Positions 1-7,900 of a stretch of DNA of 24,175 bases are shown here, piece after piece. The translations under genes were made by a program, and so were the position numbers. The stretch is from UBA7328 sp036479115 (GTDB lineage Bacteria > Bacteroidota > Bacteroidia > Chitinophagales > Saprospiraceae). The notes under the pieces were generated by a model, which was not told where the DNA came from, ran no database searches, and saw only the letters and a program-made list of their open reading frames with translations. The stretch spans positions 1-24,175 of the forward strand of contig JAZGFD010000075.1 of the NCBI GenBank assembly GCA_036479115.1, in the 5' to 3' direction. Numbering within the stretch: the stretch's first letter is position 1; each line of letters starts with the position of its first letter.

Positions 1-368
1 GCAAGGAAATGTGGTGCACCTTGAGTGGGATGTCTCAGTACCACCATGTCTACTTTCATGCTGAGGATATTATTGACAGTATCCAAAAGGGATTCACCTT
101 TTTTTACAGATGATGTAGAAGAAGAAAAGTTTACTACATCAGCAGAAAGACGTTTTTCAGCAAGCTCAAATGAAATTTTTGTTCTTGTGGAATTTTCGAA
201 AAAAAGATTTGCAATAGTGATATCTCTAAGTGACGGCACTTTTTTAATAGGTCTATTAATGATTTCTTTAAACTCATCAGTAGTATCAAATATGACCTTG
301 ATGTCTGAAGGAGTTAAGTCTTTAATACCCAGTAAGTGGCGGGTGCTAAGTGCAGAATTTTTTGACAA
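1..368 (-). CDS. pyrB: Aspartate carbamoyltransferase catalytic subunit (partial)
   Basis: This enzyme condenses carbamoyl phosphate with aspartate to form carbamoyl aspartate, the committed step of pyrimidine synthesis, in the cytoplasm. Only the N-terminal 122 codons are present; the gene runs off the left edge. I translated the reverse strand by hand. It shows the ATCase/OTCase N-terminal signature: NRPIKKVPSLRD, then the carbamoyl-phosphate-binding FFENSTRTKISFE (about residues 50-62), then the SSVKKGESLLDT loop (about residues 80-91). The start is a TTG at 368-366. An in-frame TAA lies 8 codons upstream, no ATG intervenes, and the peptide from TTG (MSKNSALSTRHLLGIKDL) matches the usual family N-terminus. 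It is preceded by pyrR on the same strand, but a 164-bp repeat element separates them and ends 22 bp before the TTG. Identity is very secure; the start codon is likely. Confidence 0.95.
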   Translation of the reverse strand, partial: MSKNSALSTRHLLGIKDLTPSDIKVIFDTTDEFKEIINRPIKKVPSLRDITIANLFFENSTRTKISFELAEKRLSADVVNFSSSTSSVKKGESLLDTVNNILSMKVDMVVLRHPTQGAPHFL

Positions 369-390
369 AGTTTTGTGTTTATTTAATTAT

Positions 391-554
391 TGTGTCTACT
401 CTGGAAACTAATATTTTTCATAAAAAGAAATGTTTTGTATGAATATTTACATTTGTGGAGATTCGGTGATGCCTGAGTATCAGCGAATTGAAATAAAATG
501 TAAAGTTCGTCTAAAGCAACTTTTTTGATTTTGTAAGTTTTCGAAGTGGACTTA
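391..554 (+). repeat. Short dispersed element, copy 1 (MITE-like, 164 bp)
   Basis: The ends are imperfect inverted repeats: TGTGTCTACTCTGGAAACT on the left, and TAAGTCCACTTCGAAAACT as the reverse complement of the right, 13 of 19 matching. It shares long stretches with 23005-23190, including the TCTACTCTGGAAACTAA end, TGATGCCTGAGTAT and AATGTAAAGTTCG. An internal hairpin at 460-489 has 8-nt loop GCCTGAGT at 471-478. The right end touches the pyrR stop codon (555-557) and the left end is 22 bp from the pyrB start, so it sits inside the pyrR-pyrB transcription unit. No convincing target duplication was seen. No coding capacity. Confidence 0.8.
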
Positions 555-1097
555 TTATTTGTCATCAAAAAATAAAATTTCATCTTTCCCTGAATCTTCT
601 TTCCATTTCACCTGTACGTATGCTTGGTTCAAAGCATCTACAGTGATGCCTGCATAGTTAGGCTGTATTGGTAAATGTCGGTTAAATCGTCTGTCTACAA
701 ACACCATCAATTCTACGCTCTTTGCTCTGCCAAAATGCTGTAAGGCATTCATGGCTGATTGAATGGTACGGCCTGTGTATAATACGTCATCGAGTAATAT
801 TACTTTTTTATCCTCAATTGTGAAGTCAATTTCATTTTTACTTGGAGTAAGAGTTCTTCCTCTTCTAAAATCATCACGGTGAAAAGTAATATCTAACTTA
901 CCATAATCTATACTTTCGGCATCTCCAAATGCCATTAGATGTTTCATTAATCGATCGGAGAACAGGGCTCCTTTTTCTTGAATACCAATAATACAAGTAT
1001 TGGTAAAGTCGTTATAGTTTTCTATTAACTGTTGGCAAAGTCTATCCAAAGTGAGGTTAAACTTTTTATTTTCTAATATGACTTTTCCTTGACTCAT
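555..1097 (-). CDS. pyrR: Bifunctional pyrimidine regulator / uracil phosphoribosyltransferase PyrR
   Basis: PyrR belongs to the type I phosphoribosyltransferase family. In Firmicutes it binds pyr mRNA in response to UMP, and it also has uracil phosphoribosyltransferase activity. The 180-residue length is normal. The PRPP-binding loop VILLDDVLYTGRT lies at about residues 99-111, and the C-terminal VELMVFVDRRFNRHLPI plus GITVDAL are typical of PyrR. ATG start at 1097. It lies 6 bp after glnS and upstream of pyrB. No PyrR-binding anti-antiterminator can be recognised in the pyrR-pyrB gap, which is filled by the repeat element, so RNA-level regulation of this pyrB is unproven. Whether this copy regulates or only salvages uracil cannot be told from sequence. 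Confidence 0.93.
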   Translation of the reverse strand: MSQGKVILENKKFNLTLDRLCQQLIENYNDFTNTCIIGIQEKGALFSDRLMKHLMAFGDAESIDYGKLDITFHRDDFRRGRTLTPSKNEIDFTIEDKKVILLDDVLYTGRTIQSAMNALQHFGRAKSVELMVFVDRRFNRHLPIQPNYAGITVDALNQAYVQVKWKEDSGKDEILFFDDK

Positions 1098-1103
1098 AAA
1101 TAC

Positions 1104-2789
1104 TTAGTGCTGCAGTTTTTTCTGTTGTTTTTTTGCCCAATTGTCTCTTAGCCCAACAGTTTTATTAAATATTTTATGGTCATCAGTGCTTTCTTTATCA
1201 CACACAAAATATCCTTTTCTCATGAACTGAAACCGATCACCTGCTTTGGCATTTGCCAAATAGGGTTCCATTGGTATATTTTTGAGCGTTTTTTTAGACT
1301 CTTTATTGAAAAAATCTAAAAAATCTTTGTCTTCATGCCCATCCGGGACAGCTTCAGTAAAAAGGACATCATATTCTATCACATCAGCAAAAAAAGCCTC
1401 GGCAGTTGATACCCAATGAAGGGTTCCTTTGGCCTTTATTCCTGATGTATCCGAGCCGCTCTTGCTGTCTTTGTGATAAATACACTGGATCTCTTTGACT
1501 TCGCCTTTAGTATCCAATTCATAGGATTCACAAGTGATGATATAAGCATTTTTAAGCCTTACAGATCGGCCAGGGCCTAACCTAAAATACTTCTTGGGAG
1601 GATCAATCATAAAGTCTCCTTTTTCGATGAAAATCTCTCTTGAGAAAGGCATATTGTGACTATCTGAATGTTCGTCTTCTGGGTTATTAATTGCAATTAG
1701 CATTTCTTTTTCACCTTCTGGATAATTTGTGATCACCACTTTTATAGGGTTCAGTACGGCCATTGCTCTAGTGGCCGTCTTATTAAGTTCATCCCTCACA
1801 CATGACTCCAGAAGGGCAATTTCTATCAGATTTTCTCTTTTGGCAATTCCTACTTTATCACAAAACGTCCTGATGGCTGCTGCAGGATATCCTCTTCTTC
1901 TCATGCCTGATATTGTAGACATCCTAGGGTCATCCCAGTTTGATACCAGCCCTTCTTCTACTAACCTAAACAACTTCCTTTTACTCGTAATCATATATGA
2001 GACATTGAGTCGTGCAAATTCTGTTTGTTTCGAAGGAAAAATCTCTAGCTTCTCAATAAACCAATTGTATAATGGCCGGTGGTGAATAAACTCTAAAGAA
2101 CAAAGAGAATGGGTAATGTGCTCAATACTATCGGATTGTCCATGAGCAAAATCGTACATAGGATATATGCACCAGTCGTCACCTGTGCGATGGTGATGAG
2201 CCCTTTTGACCCTATATATTACGGGGTCTCTCATCAGCATATTGGGTGATGACATATCCACTTTTGCCCTAAGTACCATAACGCCATCTGCTATTTTCCT
2301 TTCCTTCATTTGCAAGAAGAGGTCGAGGTTTTCTGCGATAGATCTGTTTCTGAAAGGGCTCTCTTTACCAGGTATTGTTGGACTTCCTTTTTGATCAGCT
2401 ATTTCTTCAGCGGTCGATTCATCGATGTAGGCCAGGCCTTTCGATATCAATGTATTGGCATAGTCATAGAGTTCTGAAAAATAATCAGATGCATAAGATT
2501 CATTCGTCCATTTAAAGCCCAACCATTGCACATCTTTTTTAATAGCATTGACATAAGTGGTATCTTCTGTCACAGGATTGGTATCATCAAATCTTAGATT
2601 TGTTTTGCCTCCATATTGTTTGGCAATACCAAAATTGAGGCAAATTGCCTTAGCATGCCCGATATGAAGGAACCCATTTGGTTCGGGAGGAAAGCGAGTA
2701 TGAATACGGCCATCATGTAGGCCTCTCTCAATATCGGACTCAATGATTTCTTCAATAAAATTTTTTGGTATAGCTTTTTCTTCTTGCAT
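1104..2789 (-). CDS. glnS: Glutaminyl-tRNA synthetase
   Basis: Class I aminoacyl-tRNA synthetase that charges tRNA-Gln with glutamine in the cytoplasm. The HIGH motif is at residues 42-45 in the context PPEPNGFLHIGHAK, which is specific to the GlnRS/eukaryotic-type GluRS branch. The acceptor-binding region contains CSLEFIHHRPLYNWF, diagnostic of GlnRS over GluRS. The KMSKS-equivalent loop reads MITSKRK (about residue 270). The C-terminal anticodon-binding beta-barrel domain is present, and 561 residues is the usual length. ATG start, 3 bp after the argS stop, so the two synthetases are almost certainly co-transcribed. Presence of GlnRS suggests direct glutaminylation rather than sole reliance on the GatCAB route. 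Confidence 0.97.
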   Translation of the reverse strand: MQEEKAIPKNFIEEIIESDIERGLHDGRIHTRFPPEPNGFLHIGHAKAICLNFGIAKQYGGKTNLRFDDTNPVTEDTTYVNAIKKDVQWLGFKWTNESYASDYFSELYDYANTLISKGLAYIDESTAEEIADQKGSPTIPGKESPFRNRSIAENLDLFLQMKERKIADGVMVLRAKVDMSSPNMLMRDPVIYRVKRAHHHRTGDDWCIYPMYDFAHGQSDSIEHITHSLCSLEFIHHRPLYNWFIEKLEIFPSKQTEFARLNVSYMITSKRKLFRLVEEGLVSNWDDPRMSTISGMRRRGYPAAAIRTFCDKVGIAKRENLIEIALLESCVRDELNKTATRAMAVLNPIKVVITNYPEGEKEMLIAINNPEDEHSDSHNMPFSREIFIEKGDFMIDPPKKYFRLGPGRSVRLKNAYIITCESYELDTKGEVKEIQCIYHKDSKSGSDTSGIKAKGTLHWVSTAEAFFADVIEYDVLFTEAVPDGHEDKDFLDFFNKESKKTLKNIPMEPYLANAKAGDRFQFMRKGYFVCDKESTDDHKIFNKTVGLRDNWAKKQQKKLQH

Positions 2790-2792
2790 AAG

Positions 2793-4667
2793 TTACATTC
2801 TTTGAGGCATTTCAATACCTAATAAGTCCATAGAATGAGCTAAAACTTTGGCGGTACAGTTACTAAGATCAATTCTAAATAATTTAGCCAATTCTGTTTC
2901 AGCAGTTAAAATTCTAAGATCGTGATAGAATTTATGATATAATTTGGCCAAATCATAGGTATAACTGGCTATTCTCGATGGGTCATAATTTATTGCTGCC
3001 GCAGCTATTTCAGATGGATAGGCAACTAATTTTTGAATGATATCCACTTCTATATTTTCTGGAGAGTATTCAGAAATGTCAACGGTTAACTTGTGAGTTT
3101 CTAACTTTCGTAGTATTGATTGTATCCTTACATAAGCATTTTGGATGTAAGGGCCAGTCTGGCCTTGCATGTCTACACTCTCTTTGGGGTTAAATACCAT
3201 CCTCTTTTTAGGATCTACTTTAAGAATGAAATACTTTAATGCTCCAAGACCAATTTTTCTAAACAGATCATCTTTTTCATTTTTTGAAAAAGAAGCAATA
3301 TCACCTCTTTCTTCTGCTGACTTCATGGCTTCATCTATTACATCTTTTACAAGATCATCAGCGTCTACCACTGTACCTTCCCGAGATTTCATTTTTCCAG
3401 TAGGAAGGTCTACCATGCCATATGAAAGGTGGAAAAGGCCATCAGCAAAAGACGCACCTAGTTTTTTTAATATTGCAAATAATACAGAAAAATGATACTC
3501 TTGTTCATCACCTACCACATAGATCATTTTATCGCTCTTGTGATTTTCATATCGCTTTTGTGCAGTGCCTAAGTCCTGCGTCATGTATACAGAAGTGCCA
3601 TCGCTTCTGAGAAGAATTTTTTGATCCATCCCTTCATCCTCTAAATCTACCCATACACTGCCGTCGCCTTTTTTATAAAAAAGCCCTTTGTCTAAACCTA
3701 TTTCTACAGATTTTTTACCAAGTAAATAAGTGTCAGATTCATAATATAACAAGTCAAAATGAACACCCAATTTTTTATATGTCTCGTCAAATCCTTTATA
3801 ACACCAGTTATTCATCTGTTTCCACAAGTGTCTAATCTCAGGGTCATTGTCTTCCCATTTTAACAGCATTGCCTTTGCTTGTTGGCCTAAAGTACTGTAT
3901 GTATTAAAATATTTATTTTTATATTTTTTGAAAAATACGCCTTTTACTTCATCTACTTCACCCATTTTACAATCTCTACCACCTCCCACTACTTTACCTT
4001 TAAAAATTTTATTTCCTTCTTCAGTAAGTTGCCACTTGGAATATTCTTCATTTAATTTTTTATCAAAAAGCACATAATAATCCCCTACAAAGTGATCTGA
4101 TTTGATCCCTGTTGAGGCAGGAGTAGCATTATTAGCAAAAAGTTGCCAAGCTAGCATACTTTTGCATACTGCTATGCCGCGATCGTTAATGATCTGAGTT
4201 TTAATGACATCGAATCCTGCGGCAGCTAGAATTTTGTAAGTGGACCATCCCAGTAATATATTTCTAATGTGACCCAAATGAAGTGGTTTGTTTGTATTGG
4301 GTGAGCTAAACTCAACCATTACTTTTTCATTTCTTTTAGGTAATGATCCATAAGAGTCATCTTTGTTAATCCTCTTGAGATGATCTACCCAAAATGCTCG
4401 ATCAAACTCCAAATTAAGGAATCCTTTTACCACATTATGCCCAGTGATATAAGGAATATTTAATTGTAAATAATCTCCCAATGATTCACCAATATTTTGT
4501 AGTGATGACTTGGTTTTTTTAATAAATGGAAATATTACTACCGTATAATTGCCTTCAAATTCTTTTCTTGTTTCGTTTACCAAAATGTCATTAGGGTCAA
4601 CATTCACCTTGTACCTTTCTGCTAAGGCAAACTGAACACTTTCTTTTATTTCTTTGATAAATTTCAT
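2793..4667 (-). CDS. argS: Arginyl-tRNA synthetase
   Basis: Class I synthetase that attaches arginine to tRNA-Arg; it needs the tRNA for amino-acid activation. The N-terminal Arg_tRNA_synt_N domain covers about residues 1-90. The HIGH-containing block SSPNTNKPLHLGHIRN is near residues 123-138, followed by QIINDRGIAVCKSM. The second signature reads GKMKSREGTVV in place of a canonical KMSKS, as in many ArgRS. The C-terminal DALR anticodon-binding domain begins near GQTGPYIQNAYVRI. At 624 residues it is slightly longer than the common 550-600; the extra residues appear to lie in the region around residues 185-250. ATG start at 4667, 12 bp after rsmD. Confidence 0.96.
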   Translation of the reverse strand: MKFIKEIKESVQFALAERYKVNVDPNDILVNETRKEFEGNYTVVIFPFIKKTKSSLQNIGESLGDYLQLNIPYITGHNVVKGFLNLEFDRAFWVDHLKRINKDDSYGSLPKRNEKVMVEFSSPNTNKPLHLGHIRNILLGWSTYKILAAAGFDVIKTQIINDRGIAVCKSMLAWQLFANNATPASTGIKSDHFVGDYYVLFDKKLNEEYSKWQLTEEGNKIFKGKVVGGGRDCKMGEVDEVKGVFFKKYKNKYFNTYSTLGQQAKAMLLKWEDNDPEIRHLWKQMNNWCYKGFDETYKKLGVHFDLLYYESDTYLLGKKSVEIGLDKGLFYKKGDGSVWVDLEDEGMDQKILLRSDGTSVYMTQDLGTAQKRYENHKSDKMIYVVGDEQEYHFSVLFAILKKLGASFADGLFHLSYGMVDLPTGKMKSREGTVVDADDLVKDVIDEAMKSAEERGDIASFSKNEKDDLFRKIGLGALKYFILKVDPKKRMVFNPKESVDMQGQTGPYIQNAYVRIQSILRKLETHKLTVDISEYSPENIEVDIIQKLVAYPSEIAAAAINYDPSRIASYTYDLAKLYHKFYHDLRILTAETELAKLFRIDLSNCTAKVLAHSMDLLGIEMPQRM

Positions 4668-4679
4668 ATGTAAAACAAT

Positions 4680-5219
4680 TCAAGGCGCAAAGAAACTAAA
4701 AATGGTCTGACCATATTTTCTTTTTTCAATAAAATGTGTGTGATTGCTAAAATCATGGGTTGGGTTGTGCTCTAACACCCAAAAGTCACCTTTATTAAGT
4801 AGGTTTCTTTTCCCAATAATATCTGGAATTTCTTTCAGCCATATGAGTGGATATGGCGGGCCAGCAAATATATAGTTAAAAGAAAGAGTACAATTTTTTA
4901 AAAATTTCCTCACATCTCCTCTTACTACATTAATTCTACCTTCACACCCAAACTCAACGGATTGTTTTTTTACAAATTCTAAACATTTAGGATGGAGGTC
5001 TACATAGGTTACATGTTCACAACCTCTGGATAAAAACTCAAATGAATGATTGCCTGCTCCGCCAAATAAATCAAGTACCCTGATTCCTTCAAAATCAATT
5101 CGATTTTGCAAAATGTTAAATAATGCTTCTTTAGAAATGTCAGTAGTGGGTCTGGTAGGCCAGCCCTTCATATTTGGTTTTAATAACCTTCCTCCTAGTT
5201 TGCCTCCAATGATGCGCAT
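4680..5219 (-). CDS. rsmD: RsmD-family 16S rRNA (guanine-N2) methyltransferase with altered active site
   Basis: RsmD methylates the N2 of G966 (E. coli numbering) in 16S rRNA using SAM. The 179-residue protein begins with the family signature RIIGGKLGGRLL and PTRPTTDISKEALFN. SAM motif I is VLDLFGGAGNHSFEF (residues 48-62), where DLFAGTGN is commoner. The catalytic (D/N)PP(Y/F) motif reads GPPY at residues 120-123 (codon GGC), so the usual Asp is replaced by Gly. The rest of the fold appears intact, with no frameshift. The start ATG at 5219 lies inside the end of the DUF3822 gene (25-bp overlap), the conserved Bacteroidota arrangement. The family call is secure; full activity is doubtful because of the substitution. 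Confidence 0.9.
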   Translation of the reverse strand: MRIIGGKLGGRLLKPNMKGWPTRPTTDISKEALFNILQNRIDFEGIRVLDLFGGAGNHSFEFLSRGCEHVTYVDLHPKCLEFVKKQSVEFGCEGRINVVRGDVRKFLKNCTLSFNYIFAGPPYPLIWLKEIPDIIGKRNLLNKGDFWVLEHNPTHDFSNHTHFIEKRKYGQTIFSFFAP

Positions 5220-6010
5220 CGGTTTAAGTGTATTAACGGTAACAAATGCGTATTAGTTTCATGTGAATAAGTGGTTGTATTTTTCATTTCAGGGAAGTTC
5301 CCAAAGTAGTTTTTAAATCTAATTCTATCTAATTTTACTTCAGAAAAATCTCCATCTAAAATAAAATGGATTTGCCCTTTTAATAATTCATATTGTGTAA
5401 AAAGAAGGGCTATATAATAATAGAAATCCGATTCATTTCTCACCTTGTAGTTATTTGATAACACCAGGGTTCCATTTTGTATCAATGCAATATTCATTAT
5501 TCCACTCACTATGCTAATGGCAATCGTTTGCATAGATTTTTTATTTTCAATGGAATCTATAAATGCGGACTGATAATGAAGGTAATTACAATTAGATACA
5601 TGATGATTAATTGATTTGATGATGATTTTGGGCACAGCAAATGATAATGTAAGCTCATGTCTAATATTCTTAGAGTTTAAAACTTCGTATTTCTTCTTAT
5701 CAAAAATACTTTGACTAAAAAAAAGGCATGAAAAAGGGTCAATGTTGTTTACATTGTTTTGGGGGATAAAATTAAAAATGTTATTATTAAAAGCAATTGT
5801 GGCTGCTATAAATGAATGAGTATTCTTTTTAAGGAATGAACTTTTCGGAATTTCATCTATGCTAATATTGCCATGATGAGAGATTTTATCATTTGAATCA
5901 AATAAACCATAAAAAAGGCTACCCCTCGAAAGGATAGCCCTATATTTTATATCTTCTGATCTTTGATCAGAAGATATTGTATCGGTCGAAAAGGGAATAT
6001 TTATTTCCAA
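5195..6010 (-). CDS. DUF3822 family protein
   Basis: This 271-residue protein of unknown function matches the DUF3822 family, which sits directly upstream of rsmD in Bacteroidota genomes. No signal peptide or membrane segment is seen. The body alternates predicted beta strands and helices, with blocks such as YRAILSRGSLFYGLFD (about residues 23-38), HSFIAATIAFNNNIFNFIP and MQTIAISIVSGIMNIALIQNG. The only plausible start is TTG at 6010, which overlaps the stop of the preceding gene by 10 bp; no in-frame ATG lies near the N-terminus. Its first 35 codons contain two strong hairpins, one terminator-like (listed separately). The gene overlaps rsmD by 25 bp. Function unknown; family assignment rests on pattern and neighbourhood. 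Confidence 0.75.
   Translation of the reverse strand: MEINIPFSTDTISSDQRSEDIKYRAILSRGSLFYGLFDSNDKISHHGNISIDEIPKSSFLKKNTHSFIAATIAFNNNIFNFIPQNNVNNIDPFSCLFFSQSIFDKKKYEVLNSKNIRHELTLSFAVPKIIIKSINHHVSNCNYLHYQSAFIDSIENKKSMQTIAISIVSGIMNIALIQNGTLVLSNNYKVRNESDFYYYIALLFTQYELLKGQIHFILDGDFSEVKLDRIRFKNYFGNFPEMKNTTTYSHETNTHLLPLIHLNRCASLEAN
5911..5939 (-). terminator. Intrinsic-terminator-like hairpin inside DUF3822 coding region
   Basis: On the minus strand, the arm GGCTATCC (5939-5932) pairs with GGGTAGCC (5924-5917). That gives 8 bp with one G-U wobble, extendable to 9 bp around a TTCGA loop, followed at once by six T (5916-5911). This is the shape of a Rho-independent terminator, but it falls at about codons 25-34 of the DUF3822 frame. 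It could be the real end of the upstream 6001-6582 transcript, or a translation-sensitive attenuator for the operon behind it. Structure seen directly; function inferred. Confidence 0.5.
5949..5977 (-). repeat. Perfect 13-bp inverted repeat with 3-nt loop
   Basis: ATATCTTCTGATC (5949-5961), TTT, GATCAGAAGATAT (5965-5977) form a perfect 29-nt hairpin. It lies inside the start of the DUF3822 gene (about codons 12-20), 9 bp before the terminator-like hairpin on the transcribed strand. It could be an RNA hairpin or a dyad operator. Perfect dyads this long are unusual inside coding DNA. Confidence 0.8.
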
Positions 6011-6582
6011 GTACCCTCTAAATTTGGAGAATCCATTGTTCCAAAACCTATTGGTTTTGCTGGGTCATATGTATTGTCGTATTTCATATACCTTGTATCT
6101 GCAAATGGCCCCATAAATTTGTTCCACTCTGTCATCACTTCTGTTACCCAAACGTTTGTTTTTTGATAAGTAAGTGTATCTGCCTTAATGGAAAATTTGG
6201 CACCATCAGAGAATGGTACATTTCCAAGGTTGTCTAAATTTATCCCTAATGCATTAATTGAATCTATAGCTGATGAATAGATTACATTAATAATAAATTT
6301 ATCCGGATCTCCTGGATAATCGGGGTCTTCTAAAACTTGACGAAATGGAATGCTGTCTGTTTTTAATGTGCTAGCAAGAGTGCTAAAATCATTAGCGAAT
6401 TCACCAGTAATATCTCTATACATTTCTTGAGATGTACGAATATTTTCTAATTTTTGCACAACAGCATCTTTTCGTCTATCTTTTTCCTCCTTAAATTTAA
6501 TAGGTTCTGCAATACCAGAGAATAAAAGATATGCCAAACCTGCTATGAAAGCTAACAGAACTAAGTTTAATAATATTTTCAT
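6001..6582 (-). CDS. Membrane-anchored, pilin-like hypothetical protein
   Basis: This 193-residue protein has a single N-terminal hydrophobic segment (about residues 4-24), then a charged, coiled-coil-prone helix (about residues 30-55). The stretch KLENIRTSQEMYRDITGEFANDFSTL resembles the helix-then-loop pattern of pseudopilins and type II secretion-like pilins, but there is no clear prepilin peptidase site (G followed by FxxxE). The remainder is a globular domain, probably periplasmic. ATG start at 6582. It is the first gene of the minus-strand run and overlaps DUF3822 by 10 bp, and it is divergent from tsaD. I do not recognise a named family. It may be a conserved Bacteroidota envelope protein; no function is assigned. 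Confidence 0.6.
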   Translation of the reverse strand: MKILLNLVLLAFIAGLAYLLFSGIAEPIKFKEEKDRRKDAVVQKLENIRTSQEMYRDITGEFANDFSTLASTLKTDSIPFRQVLEDPDYPGDPDKFIINVIYSSAIDSINALGINLDNLGNVPFSDGAKFSIKADTLTYQKTNVWVTEVMTEWNKFMGPFADTRYMKYDNTYDPAKPIGFGTMDSPNLEGTWK

Positions 6583-6714
6583 TGTTGATTAATTTCCTTT
6601 TTGTACATCGCAATAATAGCTATTTTCTTATAAATCAACCTTTTGTTGAGGCATGAAATCTCAAAAAAGCTATAGATCAAATAATTATTTAACACCATTT
6701 GGTTGATAGGCTCT

Positions 6715-6722
6715 TAACTTTG
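6715..6722 (+). promoter_or_regulatory. Candidate -7 box upstream of tsaD
   Basis: TAACTTTG matches the Bacteroidota -7 consensus TAnnTTTG exactly and lies 53 bp before the tsaD start. The nearest TTTG upstream (6698-6701) is only 13 bp away, shorter than the usual 17-23, so the -33 element is weak. Confidence 0.35.
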
Positions 6723-6775
6723 GTGCATTCTTGTAATGAGTATTTCATTTAAATAAGATGAAAAGAAAATAATTT

Positions 6776-7783
6776 TTGGTGTGCGAAACATACATTTTAT
6801 CTATAGAATCTTCCTGTGATGACACCTCTGCGGCTGTTTTTAACAATAACACCATACTTTCTAATGTCATCTATAATCAAAAAGTACATGAAGAATATGG
6901 TGGTGTGGTTCCAGAATTGGCTTCACGAAAGCATCACCAAAAAATATTGCCTGTTGTAAAAGAAGCATTAAAAAAAGCGGGTATTACTAAAAATGATCTT
7001 TCTGCTGTTGCTGTAACCAAAGGGCCTGGCTTAATGGGGAGTCTTTTAGTAGGTGTTTCATTTGCTAAAAGCATGGCGGCAGCGCTCAATATTCCGATAA
7101 TAGAAGTAAATCATATGCAGGCCCATATTTTGGCTCATTTTATCGATGATCCTAAACCTTTTTTTCCTTTTTTGTGCCTTACTGTGTCAGGAGGTCATAC
7201 TCAGATTGTAGTGGTGAAAGATCATCTTGATATGGAATTAATAGGGACAACCATTGACGATGCTGCTGGGGAAGCATTTGATAAATCTGGTAAAATGTTG
7301 GGGCTTTCATATCCTGCAGGGCCACACATTGATAAATTGGCCGCTCAAGGCAAAGCAGTTTTTACTTTTTCAAAACCTAAAGTAGAATTATATCAATTTA
7401 GTTTTAGCGGATTAAAAACATCTATTCTTTATTTTGTAAAAAAAGAAGTAGATAAAAATCCAAATTTTATCACGGATAATTTAGTTGACTTGTGTGCCTC
7501 AATCCAGTCTACTATTATTGATATCTTAATGGATAAAATAGAAAAGGCTTCTGCCGATTATGGGATAAAAGAAGTTGCTATTGCAGGTGGTGTGTCTGCA
7601 AATTCTGGATTGAGAAAAGCATTGAGTTTGAGGAGAGAATCCTTGGGATGGAATGTGTTTATTCCAGATTTAAAGTATTGCACGGATAATGCGGGTATGA
7701 TAGGAATAACTGCTTATTATAAATTTTTGAAGAAAGATTTTTCCACCTATGATATGGCTCCTGAGCCGAGAATGAAGTTTTGA
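6776..7783 (+). CDS. tsaD: tRNA N6-adenosine threonylcarbamoyltransferase TsaD
   Basis: TsaD transfers threonylcarbamoyl from TC-AMP to A37 of ANN-decoding tRNAs, working with TsaB and TsaE. The 335-residue length is normal for the Kae1/TsaD/YgjD family. ILSIESSCDDTSAAV (residues 7-21) and HEEYGGVVPELASR (38-51) are signatures. HMQAHILAH supplies the metal-binding His113 and His117, VSGGHTQI (138-144) is the ATP-binding block, and a C-terminal DNAGMIG carries the third metal ligand. No ATG fits: the start is TTG 6776 or the adjacent GTG 6779, because upstream frames close quickly. It is divergent from the DUF3822/rsmD operon and followed by an aldo/keto reductase 117 bp later. Confidence 0.96.
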   Translation: MVCETYILSIESSCDDTSAAVFNNNTILSNVIYNQKVHEEYGGVVPELASRKHHQKILPVVKEALKKAGITKNDLSAVAVTKGPGLMGSLLVGVSFAKSMAAALNIPIIEVNHMQAHILAHFIDDPKPFFPFLCLTVSGGHTQIVVVKDHLDMELIGTTIDDAAGEAFDKSGKMLGLSYPAGPHIDKLAAQGKAVFTFSKPKVELYQFSFSGLKTSILYFVKKEVDKNPNFITDNLVDLCASIQSTIIDILMDKIEKASADYGIKEVAIAGGVSANSGLRKALSLRRESLGWNVFIPDLKYCTDNAGMIGITAYYKFLKKDFSTYDMAPEPRMKF

Positions 7784-7900
7784 GGATAGATGAGGATATG
7801 AGCCATTATATTATTATTGAGGCAATATTTGACTACAATAATTATTAACTTGATATGCCCATTATTGCTATTTTTAGTTTCTAATAAAAAATAACAAAAT

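Noticed and set aside
25..411. Plus-strand open frame of 128 codons at the left edge
   Set aside because: It is the antisense of pyrB; the reverse strand gives clear ATCase motifs, so the plus frame is a shadow.
383..583. Minus-strand 66-codon frame across the pyrR end
   Set aside because: It covers repeat copy 1 and overlaps pyrR in another frame; no independent coding signal.
1895..1915. CATGCCTGATATTG inside glnS, resembling the element core
   Set aside because: It lies in conserved glnS coding sequence, has no flanking stem arms and no terminal repeats, so the match is coincidental.
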